Shown here piece after piece: positions 8,110 to 16,405 of a DNA stretch of 64,000 bases; position 1 is the first letter of the stretch; each line of letters opens with the position of its first letter. Position numbers and translations under genes: made by a program. The stretch lies in NCBI GenBank assembly GCA_027306915.1, contig DAHUYW010000001.1, positions 62,001 to 126,000 on the forward strand, given 5' to 3'. Under the pieces are notes generated by a model. It worked only from the letters and a program-made list of their open reading frames with translations, did not search any database and was not told where the DNA came from. The stretch comes from Spirochaetales bacterium. Its GTDB lineage: Bacteria; Spirochaetota; Spirochaetia; DAHUYW01.

Positions 8110-9648
8110 CTACTCCTTCGCGAAGGATCGCTGCCTGATCTGATGGAGGAAGACCTTTTCCACGAGATACTTCTTGTCGATCTCCCTCGCGTCGCGAGTC
8201 TCGATAATCGTTCCGTCCTTTACGATGCCGATCGTGTCGCTTATCGCAAGCAGCTCCTCGAAGTCCGAGCTGATGAGCACTACACCCTTTCCTTCCCGAG
8301 TGAGGTTGTTGATAAGCCCGTAGACCTCCACCTTTGCGGCGACATCTATTCCTTGAGTTGGCTCGTCGAGGATGAAGATCTCCGCCTTCGAGAATACCCA
8401 GCGCGCGATGATGACCTTCTGCTGATTTCCGCCCGACAGAAATTGGACTGAGCGCCGATCGGCCGCTGAGCTGATCCGCAGGCGCTCGAAGTGCTCGCGG
8501 CCCAGCCTCTCTTCCCGTTTCAGACCCATGACCCCCAGACGCGAGATCTGGTCGAGCTTCGCAATCGAGATGTTGTGAATCCCGTTGAAATTCATGAAGA
8601 GCCCGGTCCCCTTGCGATCCTCGGTGAGAAGGGCGATTCCCCGACCGATCGCCTTCCGCGGTGAGCCGACAACGGCACGCTCGCCTTCGGCTACATGCAG
8701 GCGAATGCTTCCGCTCGTTACGCGGTCGATTCCGAAGAGCGCCCGCGCGATCGAGGTGCGGCCGGTGCCGATGAGACCCGCGAGCCCGAATACCTCCCCG
8801 CGATGGAGTTGGAAGGTAGCCCCGCGCACACCGTAGGCGGTGCGCAAGCCCTCGACCGAGAGAAGCAGCTCCTCGCGCAGATTCCGCTCCTTGGGGTAGT
8901 GCGAGCGGAAGTCTCCCCCGATCATCATGCTTACAATCGCGTCAAGGCTTAGATTGCCGATGTGATCACTTCCGACAATCTTGCCGTCCTTCATCACGGT
9001 CACCCGATCGACGAGGTCGACCACCTCGTCGAGGCGATGCGAGATGTAAATGACCGCGCACCCGCGAGCTGCGAGATTTCGCACAAGCTGGTGGAGCCGA
9101 TTGACCTCCTCGAGGCCGAGCGCCGCGGTCGGCTCGTCCATGATGAGCAGGCTCGCATTCAGGGAGAGCGCCTTTGCTATCTCGACCATCTGCTGCTCGG
9201 CGACCGACAGCTCGCCGACTAGGATGTTCGGATCGAGCTGGATGCCGAGCTTCTCGAGAAGCTCGGCGCCCATCCGCTCGATGCTGTTCCAGTCCACCCA
9301 AAAACGAAGCAACTTAGGGAGCCGACCGGTGAAGATATTCTCACCCACCGACATGTTTGGAATGAGAGAGAGCTCCTGGAAGATAGTGGCGACTCCTAGC
9401 GAGCGGGCCGCCGTCGGATCGTGCAGCGTGACGGCCCGCCCTTTGTGGAAGATCCGGCCGCTAGTGGGCAGGTAGACTCCCGAGAGGCATTTCACAAGCG
9501 TTGACTTGCCGCTGCCGTTCTCGCCGACCAGACCGTGAACTTCCCCGGGATATATCCGGAGGTCGACTCCGTCGATTGCCTTGACCCCCGGGAACTGCTT
9601 GCACAGTCCCTTCAGCTCCCACAGGGGCTTTCCGTTGGACGTGGACAA
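8110..9648 (-). CDS. Sugar ABC transporter double ATP-binding protein, second cassette
   Basis: 512 residues, two ABC domains of the RbsA/MglA class. The N-terminal domain has an intact Walker A (GENGSGKST) and LLIMDEPTAALG. The C-terminal domain has the usual altered P-loop (GLIGTGRTS) with SGGNQQK and LDEPTQGIDV. Translation appears to start at a TTG (9648), with GAGAGG eight bases upstream and the binding-protein stop 12 nt away. It drives the permease at 7107. Confidence 0.9.
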   Translation of the reverse strand: MSTSNGKPLWELKGLCKQFPGVKAIDGVDLRIYPGEVHGLVGENGSGKSTLVKCLSGVYLPTSGRIFHKGRAVTLHDPTAARSLGVATIFQELSLIPNMSVGENIFTGRLPKLLRFWVDWNSIERMGAELLEKLGIQLDPNILVGELSVAEQQMVEIAKALSLNASLLIMDEPTAALGLEEVNRLHQLVRNLAARGCAVIYISHRLDEVVDLVDRVTVMKDGKIVGSDHIGNLSLDAIVSMMIGGDFRSHYPKERNLREELLLSVEGLRTAYGVRGATFQLHRGEVFGLAGLIGTGRTSIARALFGIDRVTSGSIRLHVAEGERAVVGSPRKAIGRGIALLTEDRKGTGLFMNFNGIHNISIAKLDQISRLGVMGLKREERLGREHFERLRISSAADRRSVQFLSGGNQQKVIIARWVFSKAEIFILDEPTQGIDVAAKVEVYGLINNLTREGKGVVLISSDFEELLAISDTIGIVKDGTIIETRDAREIDKKYLVEKVFLHQIRQRSFAKE

Positions 9649-9662
9649 ATCGGACCTCTCGT

Positions 9663-10742
9663 TCAGTAGGACTTCGAGGGCTTCGGAAAGAGGTTCTCGG
9701 GATGCTTGAGAAAATCGATCGCGTTCGCCTTGTCCGCGATGACCGTCGGAGTCTCGACCCAGCCTCCCTTGAACTTTCCATGGAGCCCGTCAATGGCCAC
9801 CTGAAGCGCGATTTGTCCCATCACGAACGGCGTCGTATTCACGGTCGCCGTCACATTTCCTGCGTGGATCTCCTCCAGTGCTGCGGTGTCTCCGTCGTTG
9901 CCGAGCAAGACGAGGTCCTTGCGGCCGAGCGAGCTCGCCGCCTTTTCGGCCCCCATGATCTCGTAATCGTTCGCGGCGAAGATCAGCCCGATCTCGGGAT
10001 GAGCCTGAAGCATATCCATGCCGGCCCGATTTCCGCCCTCGACGTTCCAGTCTCCCGGCAGACTCGAAACTACCTTGAAGTTGCTTCGGCCCGAGATCGC
10101 GTCGAGGAAGCCCCCGCATCGCTCGGTCGAATGATATCCCGGCTGGCCCTCGATGATGCCGACGTTGACCTGCTTGTCGCCCATCAGCTTTATGGCGTAG
10201 TCTCCCTCCTTGTGGGTGCCGTTCCGCTGGCCGTAGCCTACGACGCCGTGGATCGGGGTCGGGAAGTCGAGGATGTCCGAATTGACGATGATCACCTCGA
10301 TTCCCTGATCGATCGCCTGCTTCACCAACGGCGCGGCCGCGTGCTCATCGTGCGTGGAGAGGATTATCGCGTCGACACCGCGGGTGATCACATCCTGTAT
10401 CATCCCCATCTGGCCGTTGATATCGGCGCCGCTCTGGGGGGCGAGCATGAACGTGCTTACTCCCATTTCTTTGGCAATGGCCTTGATGCCCTCGCCGATA
10501 GCGATGTAGTAGTTGAACTCCGTCGCCGGAGGCATGTAGGCCACCACCGGGGTCTTTCCCTGCGTGTACTTAAGGCTGTCGAAACCTGACTGCGCCTTGA
10601 TCGGAACCGCGTTCGGATAGGTCACCTTCTGCGCGTAGGTGAACTTCCCCTGGGCTCCCTCGGTGGTTCCGCTGGCGTAGACCCCTAGGGCAAGCGCCAG
10701 GAGAACGAAGCCCGCCAAACCGACTCTTACGATTTGCCTCAT
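9663..10742 (-). CDS. Sugar ABC transporter periplasmic substrate-binding protein, second cassette
   Basis: 359 residues. A signal peptide (hydrophobic residues 8-22, ending YASG-TTEG) is followed by a Peripla_BP_4-like fold with YYIAIGEGIKAIAKEMG and AIILSTHDEHAA segments. There is no lipobox Cys, so it may be a free periplasmic protein. Its AAGGAGG site is strong. It sits between the HpcH-family aldolase and the ATPase in an operon preceded by a KdgR-like box, so a sugar-acid ligand is plausible but not shown. Confidence 0.85.
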   Translation of the reverse strand: MRQIVRVGLAGFVLLALALGVYASGTTEGAQGKFTYAQKVTYPNAVPIKAQSGFDSLKYTQGKTPVVAYMPPATEFNYYIAIGEGIKAIAKEMGVSTFMLAPQSGADINGQMGMIQDVITRGVDAIILSTHDEHAAAPLVKQAIDQGIEVIIVNSDILDFPTPIHGVVGYGQRNGTHKEGDYAIKLMGDKQVNVGIIEGQPGYHSTERCGGFLDAISGRSNFKVVSSLPGDWNVEGGNRAGMDMLQAHPEIGLIFAANDYEIMGAEKAASSLGRKDLVLLGNDGDTAALEEIHAGNVTATVNTTPFVMGQIALQVAIDGLHGKFKGGWVETPTVIADKANAIDFLKHPENLFPKPSKSY

Positions 10743-10769
10743 TTCAGCACCTCCTTACCTCTAAATCCC

Positions 10770-10786
10770 TCGCCATGACATGGCGA
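10770..10786 (-). other. Intercistronic hairpin between aldolase and binding-protein genes
   Basis: A near-perfect palindrome, TCGCCATG-A-CATGGCGA on the + strand, with eight-base arms. It lies between the aldolase stop (10809) and the binding-protein ribosome site. No T-run follows on either strand, so an RNA-processing or stabilising hairpin that raises binding-protein output is more likely than a terminator. Confidence 0.45.
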
Positions 10787-10808
10787 ATCTTCTTTCGACG
10801 ATAGGCAC

Positions 10809-11573
10809 CTACGAAAGGCTTGCAACCACCTCGCGGCACTTGTCAGTGAAGAGGCCGACGTCCACGGAATAGCACAGGAATCGCACCCCTGCTGCCTGCC
10901 AGCGCTTGGCATCCTCGACAGTGTCGACAAAGGTTCCGACGACGACCCCTCGCGCGACACAGCGCTCTACAATCGTTCGCATCATCTCAAGAACCTTTGG
11001 GCTTCGAACCTGTCCGGCGACCCCGAGAGATTGCGAGAGATCGTAGGGACCGACAAACACGACGTCGATTCCCTCGCCCGAAAGGATTTCGTCGATGTTG
11101 CGCAAGGCTTCCACCCCTTCGAGCTGTACCACGATGACCGTCTCGTTTGACTCGGAAAAGTAGGTGAAGCGGTCGGCCGACGAGTAGTCGGCGGCCCGTA
11201 CGAAGCGGCACACGCCGCGCATCCCGCGGGGAGCGAACCTGGCAGCCTCGATCACCTCCTCGACGTCCCTTCGGCTGGTAATCTTAGGGACCTGGATCCC
11301 CCCCGCTCCGACATCGAGCACCTCTCCGATGAGTGTGAGTGTCTTCTCTTTAACCCGGACAATTGGGAGGACTCCCGCGACCTGGGCGGCTCGAATAAGG
11401 TTTTGAAGCGACTGAACGGAGGTCGGACCGTGCTCCAGATCAAGAACGACAAAGTCAAATCCCGAGTGCCCCATGACCTCGACAAAGGCCGGATCCGAGG
11501 TCTTGGAGAAGGGCCCGATCGCCACTCTCGAAGCGAGCTTCTGCCGGAATTCCCGGATTGCCGGAGTGATCAT
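10809..11573 (-). CDS. HpcH/HpaI-family 2-keto-3-deoxy-acid aldolase
   Basis: 254 residues, a TIM-barrel class II pyruvate aldolase of the HpcH/HpaI (GarL/RhmA) family. Visible family segments are VVLDLEHGPTS, VRVKEK, VQLEGVEAL (metal-binding Glu) and FVGPYDLSQSLG. It probably cleaves a 2-keto-3-deoxy sugar acid to pyruvate and an aldehyde. The ATG at 11573 has AGGGAGG five bases upstream; a GTG two codons earlier overlaps that site. It is the first gene of a six-gene - strand operon (aldolase, binding protein, ATPase, permease, dehydrogenase, RraA-like) behind a perfect-consensus promoter. Confidence 0.88.
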   Translation of the reverse strand: MITPAIREFRQKLASRVAIGPFSKTSDPAFVEVMGHSGFDFVVLDLEHGPTSVQSLQNLIRAAQVAGVLPIVRVKEKTLTLIGEVLDVGAGGIQVPKITSRRDVEEVIEAARFAPRGMRGVCRFVRAADYSSADRFTYFSESNETVIVVQLEGVEALRNIDEILSGEGIDVVFVGPYDLSQSLGVAGQVRSPKVLEMMRTIVERCVARGVVVGTFVDTVEDAKRWQAAGVRFLCYSVDVGLFTDKCREVVASLS

Positions 11574-11639
11574 GGCCACCTCCCTTCGATCGAGACCGCC
11601 CCGCCGTGGTAAGGCGCCGCGCTGTTGTGGTACACCGCC

Positions 11640-11688
11640 ATTATAGAGCCGGCCCCGCGAGCTGTCAATATTTTAAAACGATGTTTCG
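11640..11688 (-). promoter_or_regulatory. Perfect sigma-70 promoter with upstream KdgR-like operator (site B)
   Basis: On the - strand, TTGACA (11663-11668), exactly 17 bp, then TATAAT (11640-11645): a perfect match to consensus at ideal spacing. The KdgR-like box TAAAAC-GAT-GTTTCG (11674-11688) lies six bases upstream of the -35, unlike site A where it covers the start site. It would drive the six-gene aldolase/transporter operon. It lies in the 134-bp gap after the SMP-30 stop codon. Confidence 0.82.
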
Positions 11689-11707
11689 TTTCACTTCAAC
11701 GGGAGAA

Positions 11708-12583
11708 TCACGCTCGAAAGGTTGTCTCCGGCATCCCCTGGACCCCGGGCCGTGCGGCAAAAAGGGCGCCTGCCAGCGGCTCGTTCCGGATCTTGTCCTC
11801 CGTCAAAAGGAATCGCGCGGAGGTGATGAAGAGGGTATCGAGGTTGAGCCCTCCAAACGCGACCGAGGTCGGATTCGAGCAGGGCAGTTGGATGATCTTG
11901 TCGATCCGGCCCTCGGGAGTGAATCTGACGACGCGCGAGCCGCTCCACTGAGCATTCCAGAGGCATCCCTCCGCGTCGATGGCTGACCCATCCGGGGCCC
12001 CGGGTTGGTCCCCAAAGTCACACAAGACACGCCGATTACGGGGCGTCCCGGTCTCGATATCGTAGTCAAAGGCCCAGATAGCTCGCTCGGGGGTGTCGGC
12101 AAAGTACATCGTCCTGCCGTCCAGGCTGAAGCAGGTGCTGTTCGCGCTGCTTAAGTCCCGAAAGAGCTCGTGCAGCGAAAGATCCACATCAAGACGGTAG
12201 GCACCGGAGCCGCCCTTGCCCGAGGCATCGAAACCGCCGACAACAAATCGTCCCTGCCGGTCGCAGCGTCCGTCATTCAGGCGAGTGGTGGCGAGCTCCG
12301 TCTCGATGTCCGCTATCCGCGTTTCGCTCCGCGATGAAAGGTCGAAGAAAGAAAGCCCAGACTCGAACGCCACAAGGAGGCCCCCCCTCTCCCTGAAGGC
12401 AAAGGAACACACTCGCTCAGGCATCGGCCACGTGGCGAGCCGGGAGGTTTCCGGATCCAGACGGTAGAGCCGCCGAGCCTCGATGTCGGTCCAATAGAGC
12501 TGCCGCTCATCGACCGACCACAGCGCTCCCTCCCCGAGGATGTTTCGCGCTTCCAACACCACATCGACCGATTCCTTCTTCAT
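11708..12583 (-). CDS. SMP-30/gluconolactonase-family lactonase
   Basis: About 291 residues, a six-bladed beta-propeller of the SMP-30/gluconolaconase/LRE-like family. The N-terminal metal-binding Glu lies in ILGEGALWSV, and later ligands in NSTCFSLDG and DGSAIDAEGCLWNAQW match the family. It likely hydrolyses a sugar lactone to the aldonic acid that then enters the keto-deoxy-acid route. I use the ATG at 12583, preceded by GGGGAGGGG. An ATG at 12637 lies inside the operator box and is unlikely. It is transcribed alone, divergently from the IclR gene. Confidence 0.88.
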   Translation of the reverse strand: MKKESVDVVLEARNILGEGALWSVDERQLYWTDIEARRLYRLDPETSRLATWPMPERVCSFAFRERGGLLVAFESGLSFFDLSSRSETRIADIETELATTRLNDGRCDRQGRFVVGGFDASGKGGSGAYRLDVDLSLHELFRDLSSANSTCFSLDGRTMYFADTPERAIWAFDYDIETGTPRNRRVLCDFGDQPGAPDGSAIDAEGCLWNAQWSGSRVVRFTPEGRIDKIIQLPCSNPTSVAFGGLNLDTLFITSARFLLTEDKIRNEPLAGALFAARPGVQGMPETTFRA

Positions 12584-12636
12584 GGCTGCGCCCCTCCCCA
12601 TGTCCTTATCCGGGCAGTCAATCCGTACCCACCGCA

Positions 12637-12685
12637 ATGAAACACTGTTTTATTTTACTGTACATCTGCGCTGCGTCGATGTCAA
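12637..12685 (-). promoter_or_regulatory. Promoter and KdgR-like operator (site C) for the SMP-30 gene
   Basis: On the - strand, TTGACA (12680-12685), 17 bp, TACAGT (12657-12662). The palindrome ATGAAAC-ACT-GTTTTAT occupies 12637-12653, directly past the -10 and over the expected start site. Its arms match in six of seven positions. It shares the SMP-30/IclR intergenic region with site D. Confidence 0.72.
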
Positions 12686-12740
12686 CAATCGCTGTAGAAG
12701 CGACACCCTCGTGAAAACCTCCTCGGGCTGAGCTCGACCA

Positions 12741-12772
12741 TTGAATATAATAAAACGGCGTTTTGATATACT
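12741..12772 (+). promoter_or_regulatory. Extended -10 promoter with KdgR-like operator (site D) for the IclR operon
   Basis: TGATATACT (12764-12772) is an extended -10 (TG-n-TATACT); a weak -35, TTGAAT, lies at 12741-12746 with a 20-bp gap. The palindrome ATAAAAC-GGC-GTTTTGA (12750-12766) sits between and overlaps the -10. This implies autoregulation of the IclR gene and co-regulation of the VOC, aldolase and kinase genes behind it. Confidence 0.65.
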
Positions 12773-12823
12773 GTGGACAGATGGCGCCCTGTATGGTATC
12801 ATGCACCTACCAAGGAAACGCGC

Positions 12824-13615
12824 ATGAAAGAGGGACAGGAGCTCGCCAAGGCGGTTGTCAAAACCATGAATCTGCTCGAATGCCTTTCGGGGGATGGAAG
12901 CCTTGGCGTCACGGAGCTCGCCGACGCGACCGGGATGCACAAGAGCACCACCTATCGCTTTCTCTCCTCACTGAAGGAGCTTGGCTACGTCAGGCAGGAT
13001 CCCGAGACTGAGCGCTACAGCCTCACCTTGCGGCTTTTCGAGCTCGGAACCTCGGTCCTCGACCGCACCGAGTTGTGGAAAGAAGCGGAGCCCATCATGA
13101 AGCGCGTCGGACAGGCAACCGGGGAAACCGTTCACCTCGCAGTGCTTGACGACAGCAAGCTCGTTTACCTCGGTAAGACTGAATCGACCCAGACCCTTCG
13201 GGTATCGATGATGTCGCGCGTCGGACAGAGCGCCCCCACCTACTGCACGGGTGTCGGTAAGACCCTCCTCGCACACCTTCCTCCTGAGCGCGTCACGGCA
13301 ATTCTCAAGCGCGAAAAAATGGCTCGCTTCACGGACCATACCATCGTGAATCGCAGCGATCTCGACCAGGAGCTCGAAAGAATTCGCGCGAGTGGGTACG
13401 CCGTCGATAACGAGGAGCACGAGATCGGTGTTCGATGCGTGGCGGCTCCTGTCTGTGACAACAGCGGCGAGGTCGTCGCCGCCTTGAGTATTTCCATGCC
13501 TTCGGTTCGCCTGACCGACAAGGAAATCCCGCGATATCGCGACCTCGTCGTGCAGGCTGCATCCGACATTTCGGAAAGGCTCGGCTACAGGAATTCGAAG
13601 AAATCGGGGCGCTGA
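12824..13615 (+). CDS. IclR-family transcriptional regulator (KdgR-like)
   Basis: 263 residues. An N-terminal winged helix-turn-helix (about residues 10-65: LLECLSGDG..LGVTELADATGMHKSTTYRFLSSL) is followed by the IclR effector domain (GETVHLAVLDD, YCTGVGKTLLAHLP, GYAVDNEEHEIGVRCVAAPV). Regulators of this family bind short palindromes and respond to small organic acids such as 2-keto-3-deoxygluconate. The start at 12824 has AAGGAAA upstream; a GTG at 12773 would overlap the -10. It heads the unit with the VOC, KDPG-type aldolase and kinase genes and is the obvious candidate to bind sites A-D. Confidence 0.92.
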   Translation: MKEGQELAKAVVKTMNLLECLSGDGSLGVTELADATGMHKSTTYRFLSSLKELGYVRQDPETERYSLTLRLFELGTSVLDRTELWKEAEPIMKRVGQATGETVHLAVLDDSKLVYLGKTESTQTLRVSMMSRVGQSAPTYCTGVGKTLLAHLPPERVTAILKREKMARFTDHTIVNRSDLDQELERIRASGYAVDNEEHEIGVRCVAAPVCDNSGEVVAALSISMPSVRLTDKEIPRYRDLVVQAASDISERLGYRNSKKSGR

Positions 13616-13681
13616 GAATCGCTTGAGCCTCGCATCGAGACTCCGGCGCCCGAGGGACAGAGTCAGCCCAAGGAGGAGAGC

Positions 13682-14179
13682 ATGGAACAGGCTCGAGCGT
13701 TCTCACACGTGGGAATCACCGTCCCCGATCTCGACAAGGCGGTTGATTTCTACACGGGCGTCTTCGGTTGGTATGTGATCATGAAACCGACCGAGGTCAT
13801 CGAAGACGACAGCGCAATCGGAATCATGTGCAAGGATGTCTTCGGGGAGGGGTTCAGGCGGTTCCGAATCGCCCACCTCGCGACCTCCGACAAGATCGGG
13901 GTAGAGATCTTTGAGTTTCCCGACACCGTCATCCCGAAGAACAACCTCGAGTACAAGCGGAGCGGGATCTTCCACTTCGCGATCCAGGATCCCGACATCG
14001 AAGAAACCGTCAAGAAGATCGTCGCCCACGGAGGTCGGCAGCGCATGCCGATCCGAGAGTACTATCCGGGGGAGCGCCCCTACCGCATGGTCTACGTCGA
14101 GGATCCGTTCGGGAACGTCTTTGAGCTGTACAGCCACAGCTATGAGCTGACCTACTCGCAGGGCGCCTACCAGGAATAG
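13682..14179 (+). CDS. VOC-superfamily (glyoxalase-fold) protein
   Basis: 165 residues with two beta-alpha-beta-beta-beta modules. Likely metal ligands are His8 (FSHVGITVPD), a central His (FHFAIQDPDIEE) and a C-terminal Glu (DPFGNVFELYSHS), as in lactoylglutathione lyase-like and extradiol-type VOC proteins. It probably acts in the cytoplasm as an isomerase, epimerase or lyase on a sugar-derived acid. It has a strong AAGGAGGAG site and lies between the IclR gene and the KDPG-type aldolase. The function is not known; a second VOC gene at 31921 also accompanies a sugar transporter. Confidence 0.8.
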   Translation: MEQARAFSHVGITVPDLDKAVDFYTGVFGWYVIMKPTEVIEDDSAIGIMCKDVFGEGFRRFRIAHLATSDKIGVEIFEFPDTVIPKNNLEYKRSGIFHFAIQDPDIEETVKKIVAHGGRQRMPIREYYPGERPYRMVYVEDPFGNVFELYSHSYELTYSQGAYQE

Positions 14180-14233
14180 CTCGCAAGAGGCTCTGCGGCT
14201 CCTATTCCGTCTCGAATCGTAAGGAGGTGCGCC

Positions 14234-14908
14234 ATGGCCCGATTTAGGAGGCTGAACGTCCTTGCCACGATTGAAGATATCGGCCTCGTTCCGGTCTTCT
14301 ACACGCCGGACGTCGAGATCGCCAAAGAGGTTCTCGCTGCGTGCGCCAAAGGGGGCGCCCGCTGCCTCGAGCTCACGAACCGCGGCGACGCGGCAATCGA
14401 GGTCTTCAAGGCGCTGGAGGATTTCTGCAAGAAAGAGTATCCTGAGCTCATGATGGGCGTCGGTTCCGTCGTCGATGCGGCCACGGCCGCCCTCTACATC
14501 CAGTACGGAGCCAACTTCGTGGTGGGACCGGTGACCGACGGGGAGACGGCATTCCTCTGCAACTCGCGGAAGATCCCCTACATGCCCGGTTGCGGCAGCG
14601 CGACCGAGATCCACCGCGCAGAGCGGCTCGGCGTCGAGATCTGCAAGATCTTTCCTGGAGCGGAGGTCGGAGGCCCCTCCTTCGTACGGTCGATCCGCGG
14701 TCCCTGTCCTTGGACTTCCATCATGCCGACCGGCGGGGTTGAGCCGAGGCGGGAGTCCTTAAGCGAGTGGTTCGAGGCCGGAATCGTCGCGGCCGGTATC
14801 GGGTCTAAGCTCATAACGGCCGAGATCCTGAAGGCGAGGGACTTCGCCGCGCTCACCCGGAAGGTCCAGGAGACCATCCAGATCATTCGCGAGGTGAGAA
14901 AACGATAG
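14234..14908 (+). CDS. KDPG/KHG-type 2-keto-3-deoxy-6-phospho-acid aldolase
   Basis: 224 residues, class I aldolase TIM barrel of the Eda/DgoA family. The Schiff-base Lys is Lys138 in CKIFPGAEVGG, the catalytic Glu is Glu46 in LELTNRG, and the phosphate-binding end MPTGGVEP is present. It would split a 2-keto-3-deoxy-6-phospho sugar acid into pyruvate and a triose phosphate. The next gene is a PfkB kinase that would supply its phosphorylated substrate, 22 nt downstream. The ribosome site TAAGGAGGT is near-perfect. Confidence 0.9.
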   Translation: MARFRRLNVLATIEDIGLVPVFYTPDVEIAKEVLAACAKGGARCLELTNRGDAAIEVFKALEDFCKKEYPELMMGVGSVVDAATAALYIQYGANFVVGPVTDGETAFLCNSRKIPYMPGCGSATEIHRAERLGVEICKIFPGAEVGGPSFVRSIRGPCPWTSIMPTGGVEPRRESLSEWFEAGIVAAGIGSKLITAEILKARDFAALTRKVQETIQIIREVRKR

Positions 14909-14930
14909 CCTTTGAGGAGGAAGCTTAAAG

Positions 14931-16031
14931 ATGGCAGTGCTTGCTATACGCCCTGTTGCTCAATCCCGATGGGATGAGATGTCACTCGGGGAAATCATGA
15001 TCCGGCTCGATCCGGGCGACACTCGCATCAAGACTGCACGCTCCTTCACCGCGTGGGAAGGCGGGGGGGAGTACAACGTCGCGCGCGGGTTGCGCCGCTG
15101 CTTCGGTCTGAAGACCGCGGTCGTCACGGGGATCGCCGACAACGACGTCGGTTACCTGCTTGAGGACCTCATCCTCCAGGGCGGAGTCGACACATCCTAC
15201 GTGAAGTGGTTCCCCTTCGACGGCATAGGGCGCGACTGCCGGGTCGGTCTCAACTTCACCGAGCGCGGCTTTGGGGTGCGGGGAGCGCTCGGGGTGTCGG
15301 ATCGGGGCCACACCGCCGCCTCCCAGCTCAAAGTGGGCGACATCGACTGGAAAAAGATCTTCCACGACGAGGGGGTTCGCTGGTTTCACTGCGGCGGGAT
15401 CTTCGCAGCCCTCTCCGCCACAACCCCCGGGGTGATAACGGAGGCGATGAAGGCCGCGCACGAGAATGGAACGATCATCAGCTATGACCTCAACTACCGC
15501 GCATCGCTGTGGAAAGCGGTCGGCGGCAAGCAGCGGGCCCAAGAGGTGAACCGCGAGATCGCCCGCTACGTCGACGTGATGATCGGAAACGAGGAGGACT
15601 TCACCGCCGCCCTCGGCTTCGAGGTCGAGGGGGTCTCGAAGAACGTCACCAACCTCGATGCGGGCAACTTCAAGCGGATGATCGAGCGGGCCGTCAAGGA
15701 GTTCCCCAACTTCAAGGCGGTCGCCACCACGCTCCGCGAGGTGCATTCGGCGTCCGTCAACGACTGGGCGGCGATCCTCTACTACGACGGGAAGTTCTAC
15801 GAGTCGGCGAAGCGCGAGCGCCTCGAGATCTTCGACCGGGTCGGCGGCGGCGACAGCTTCGCCTCCGGCCTCATCTACGGCTTTCTCGCCGGCAAGAGCG
15901 CCCAGGAGGCGGTCGAGTACGGGGCGGCCCACGGCGCGCTCGCTATGACGACCCCCGGCGACACCTCCATGGCCTCCCTCAAAGAGGTGGAGAAGCTCGT
16001 CGGCGGCGGCGGGGCGCGGGTCGAGCGGTAG
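14931..16031 (+). CDS. PfkB-family sugar kinase (probable 2-keto-3-deoxygluconate kinase)
   Basis: 366 residues of the ribokinase/PfkB fold. The sugar-binding glycine motif is GGGEYNVARGLRR (residues 44-56), and the ATP/catalytic motif is VGGGDSFASG with base Asp308. KDG kinases phosphorylate 2-keto-3-deoxygluconate at C6; coupling with the adjacent KDPG-type aldolase supports that role. It is about 30-50 residues longer than typical KDG kinases, with an insertion around residues 225-260. It ends the IclR-regulated unit. Confidence 0.85.
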   Translation: MAVLAIRPVAQSRWDEMSLGEIMIRLDPGDTRIKTARSFTAWEGGGEYNVARGLRRCFGLKTAVVTGIADNDVGYLLEDLILQGGVDTSYVKWFPFDGIGRDCRVGLNFTERGFGVRGALGVSDRGHTAASQLKVGDIDWKKIFHDEGVRWFHCGGIFAALSATTPGVITEAMKAAHENGTIISYDLNYRASLWKAVGGKQRAQEVNREIARYVDVMIGNEEDFTAALGFEVEGVSKNVTNLDAGNFKRMIERAVKEFPNFKAVATTLREVHSASVNDWAAILYYDGKFYESAKRERLEIFDRVGGGDSFASGLIYGFLAGKSAQEAVEYGAAHGALAMTTPGDTSMASLKEVEKLVGGGGARVER

Positions 16032-16107
16032 GGGCGACCGGCGAGAGCAGGTGCGGGTCGAGACGGAGCGGCCCTCTCGACAAGCCGCGACGCCTTGCGC
16101 CGTAGCG

Positions 16108-16122
16108 CCGCTCGTGGAGCGG
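16108..16122 (+). terminator. Candidate transcript-end hairpin after the kinase gene
   Basis: CCGCTC and GAGCGG pair across a three-base loop, about 77 nt after the kinase stop codon. There is no T-run, so this is at best a Rho-assisted or stabilising structure. Confidence 0.3.
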
Positions 16123-16164
16123 TGACTGCGACGGATCGCGGTCGGTTGGCCACTGATGGCGCAA

Positions 16165-16196
16165 CCTCTCTTGAGCCCATGCTTGAGCAAGAGAGG
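16165..16196. other. Strong 9-bp inverted repeat
   Basis: CCTCTCTTG (16165-16173) and CAAGAGAGG (16188-16196) are perfect complements around a 14-base loop that can itself form AGC/GCT. The structure lies between two convergent genes and may end transcription from either side. Confidence 0.4.
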
Positions 16197-16405
16197 GAGA
16201 TGCCAGCTTAAAAGAGCTTGTGAGAGCTCTCCTGCTGAAGCGCAACTTTGTCTGTCGGTCAACAGACCGATCCGCCTTCGGAAAATGAGAAGTCGAGCCT
16301 TTCGAACCGGAACGTTTGGGGTTTCCTCCAATGGGGCACCTACACCCTAACGGAGAAATGGACTGACGGCTCCGATAGCGCCGGCCGATGGGAACCCGAG
16401 TCCGG

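Larger units (their letters stand above)
16032..16405. other. 374-bp non-coding gap with several inverted repeats
   Basis: No convincing gene was found. Three candidate hairpins are visible: GTCGAGA/TCTCGAC (16057-16063 and 16075-16081), CCGCTC-gtg-GAGCGG (16108-16122), and nine-base perfect arms CCTCTCTTG/CAAGAGAGG (16165-16173 and 16188-16196). None has a T-run. They probably end transcripts from the kinase operon or shield the 3' end. Short frames here lack ribosome sites and family features. Confidence 0.5.
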
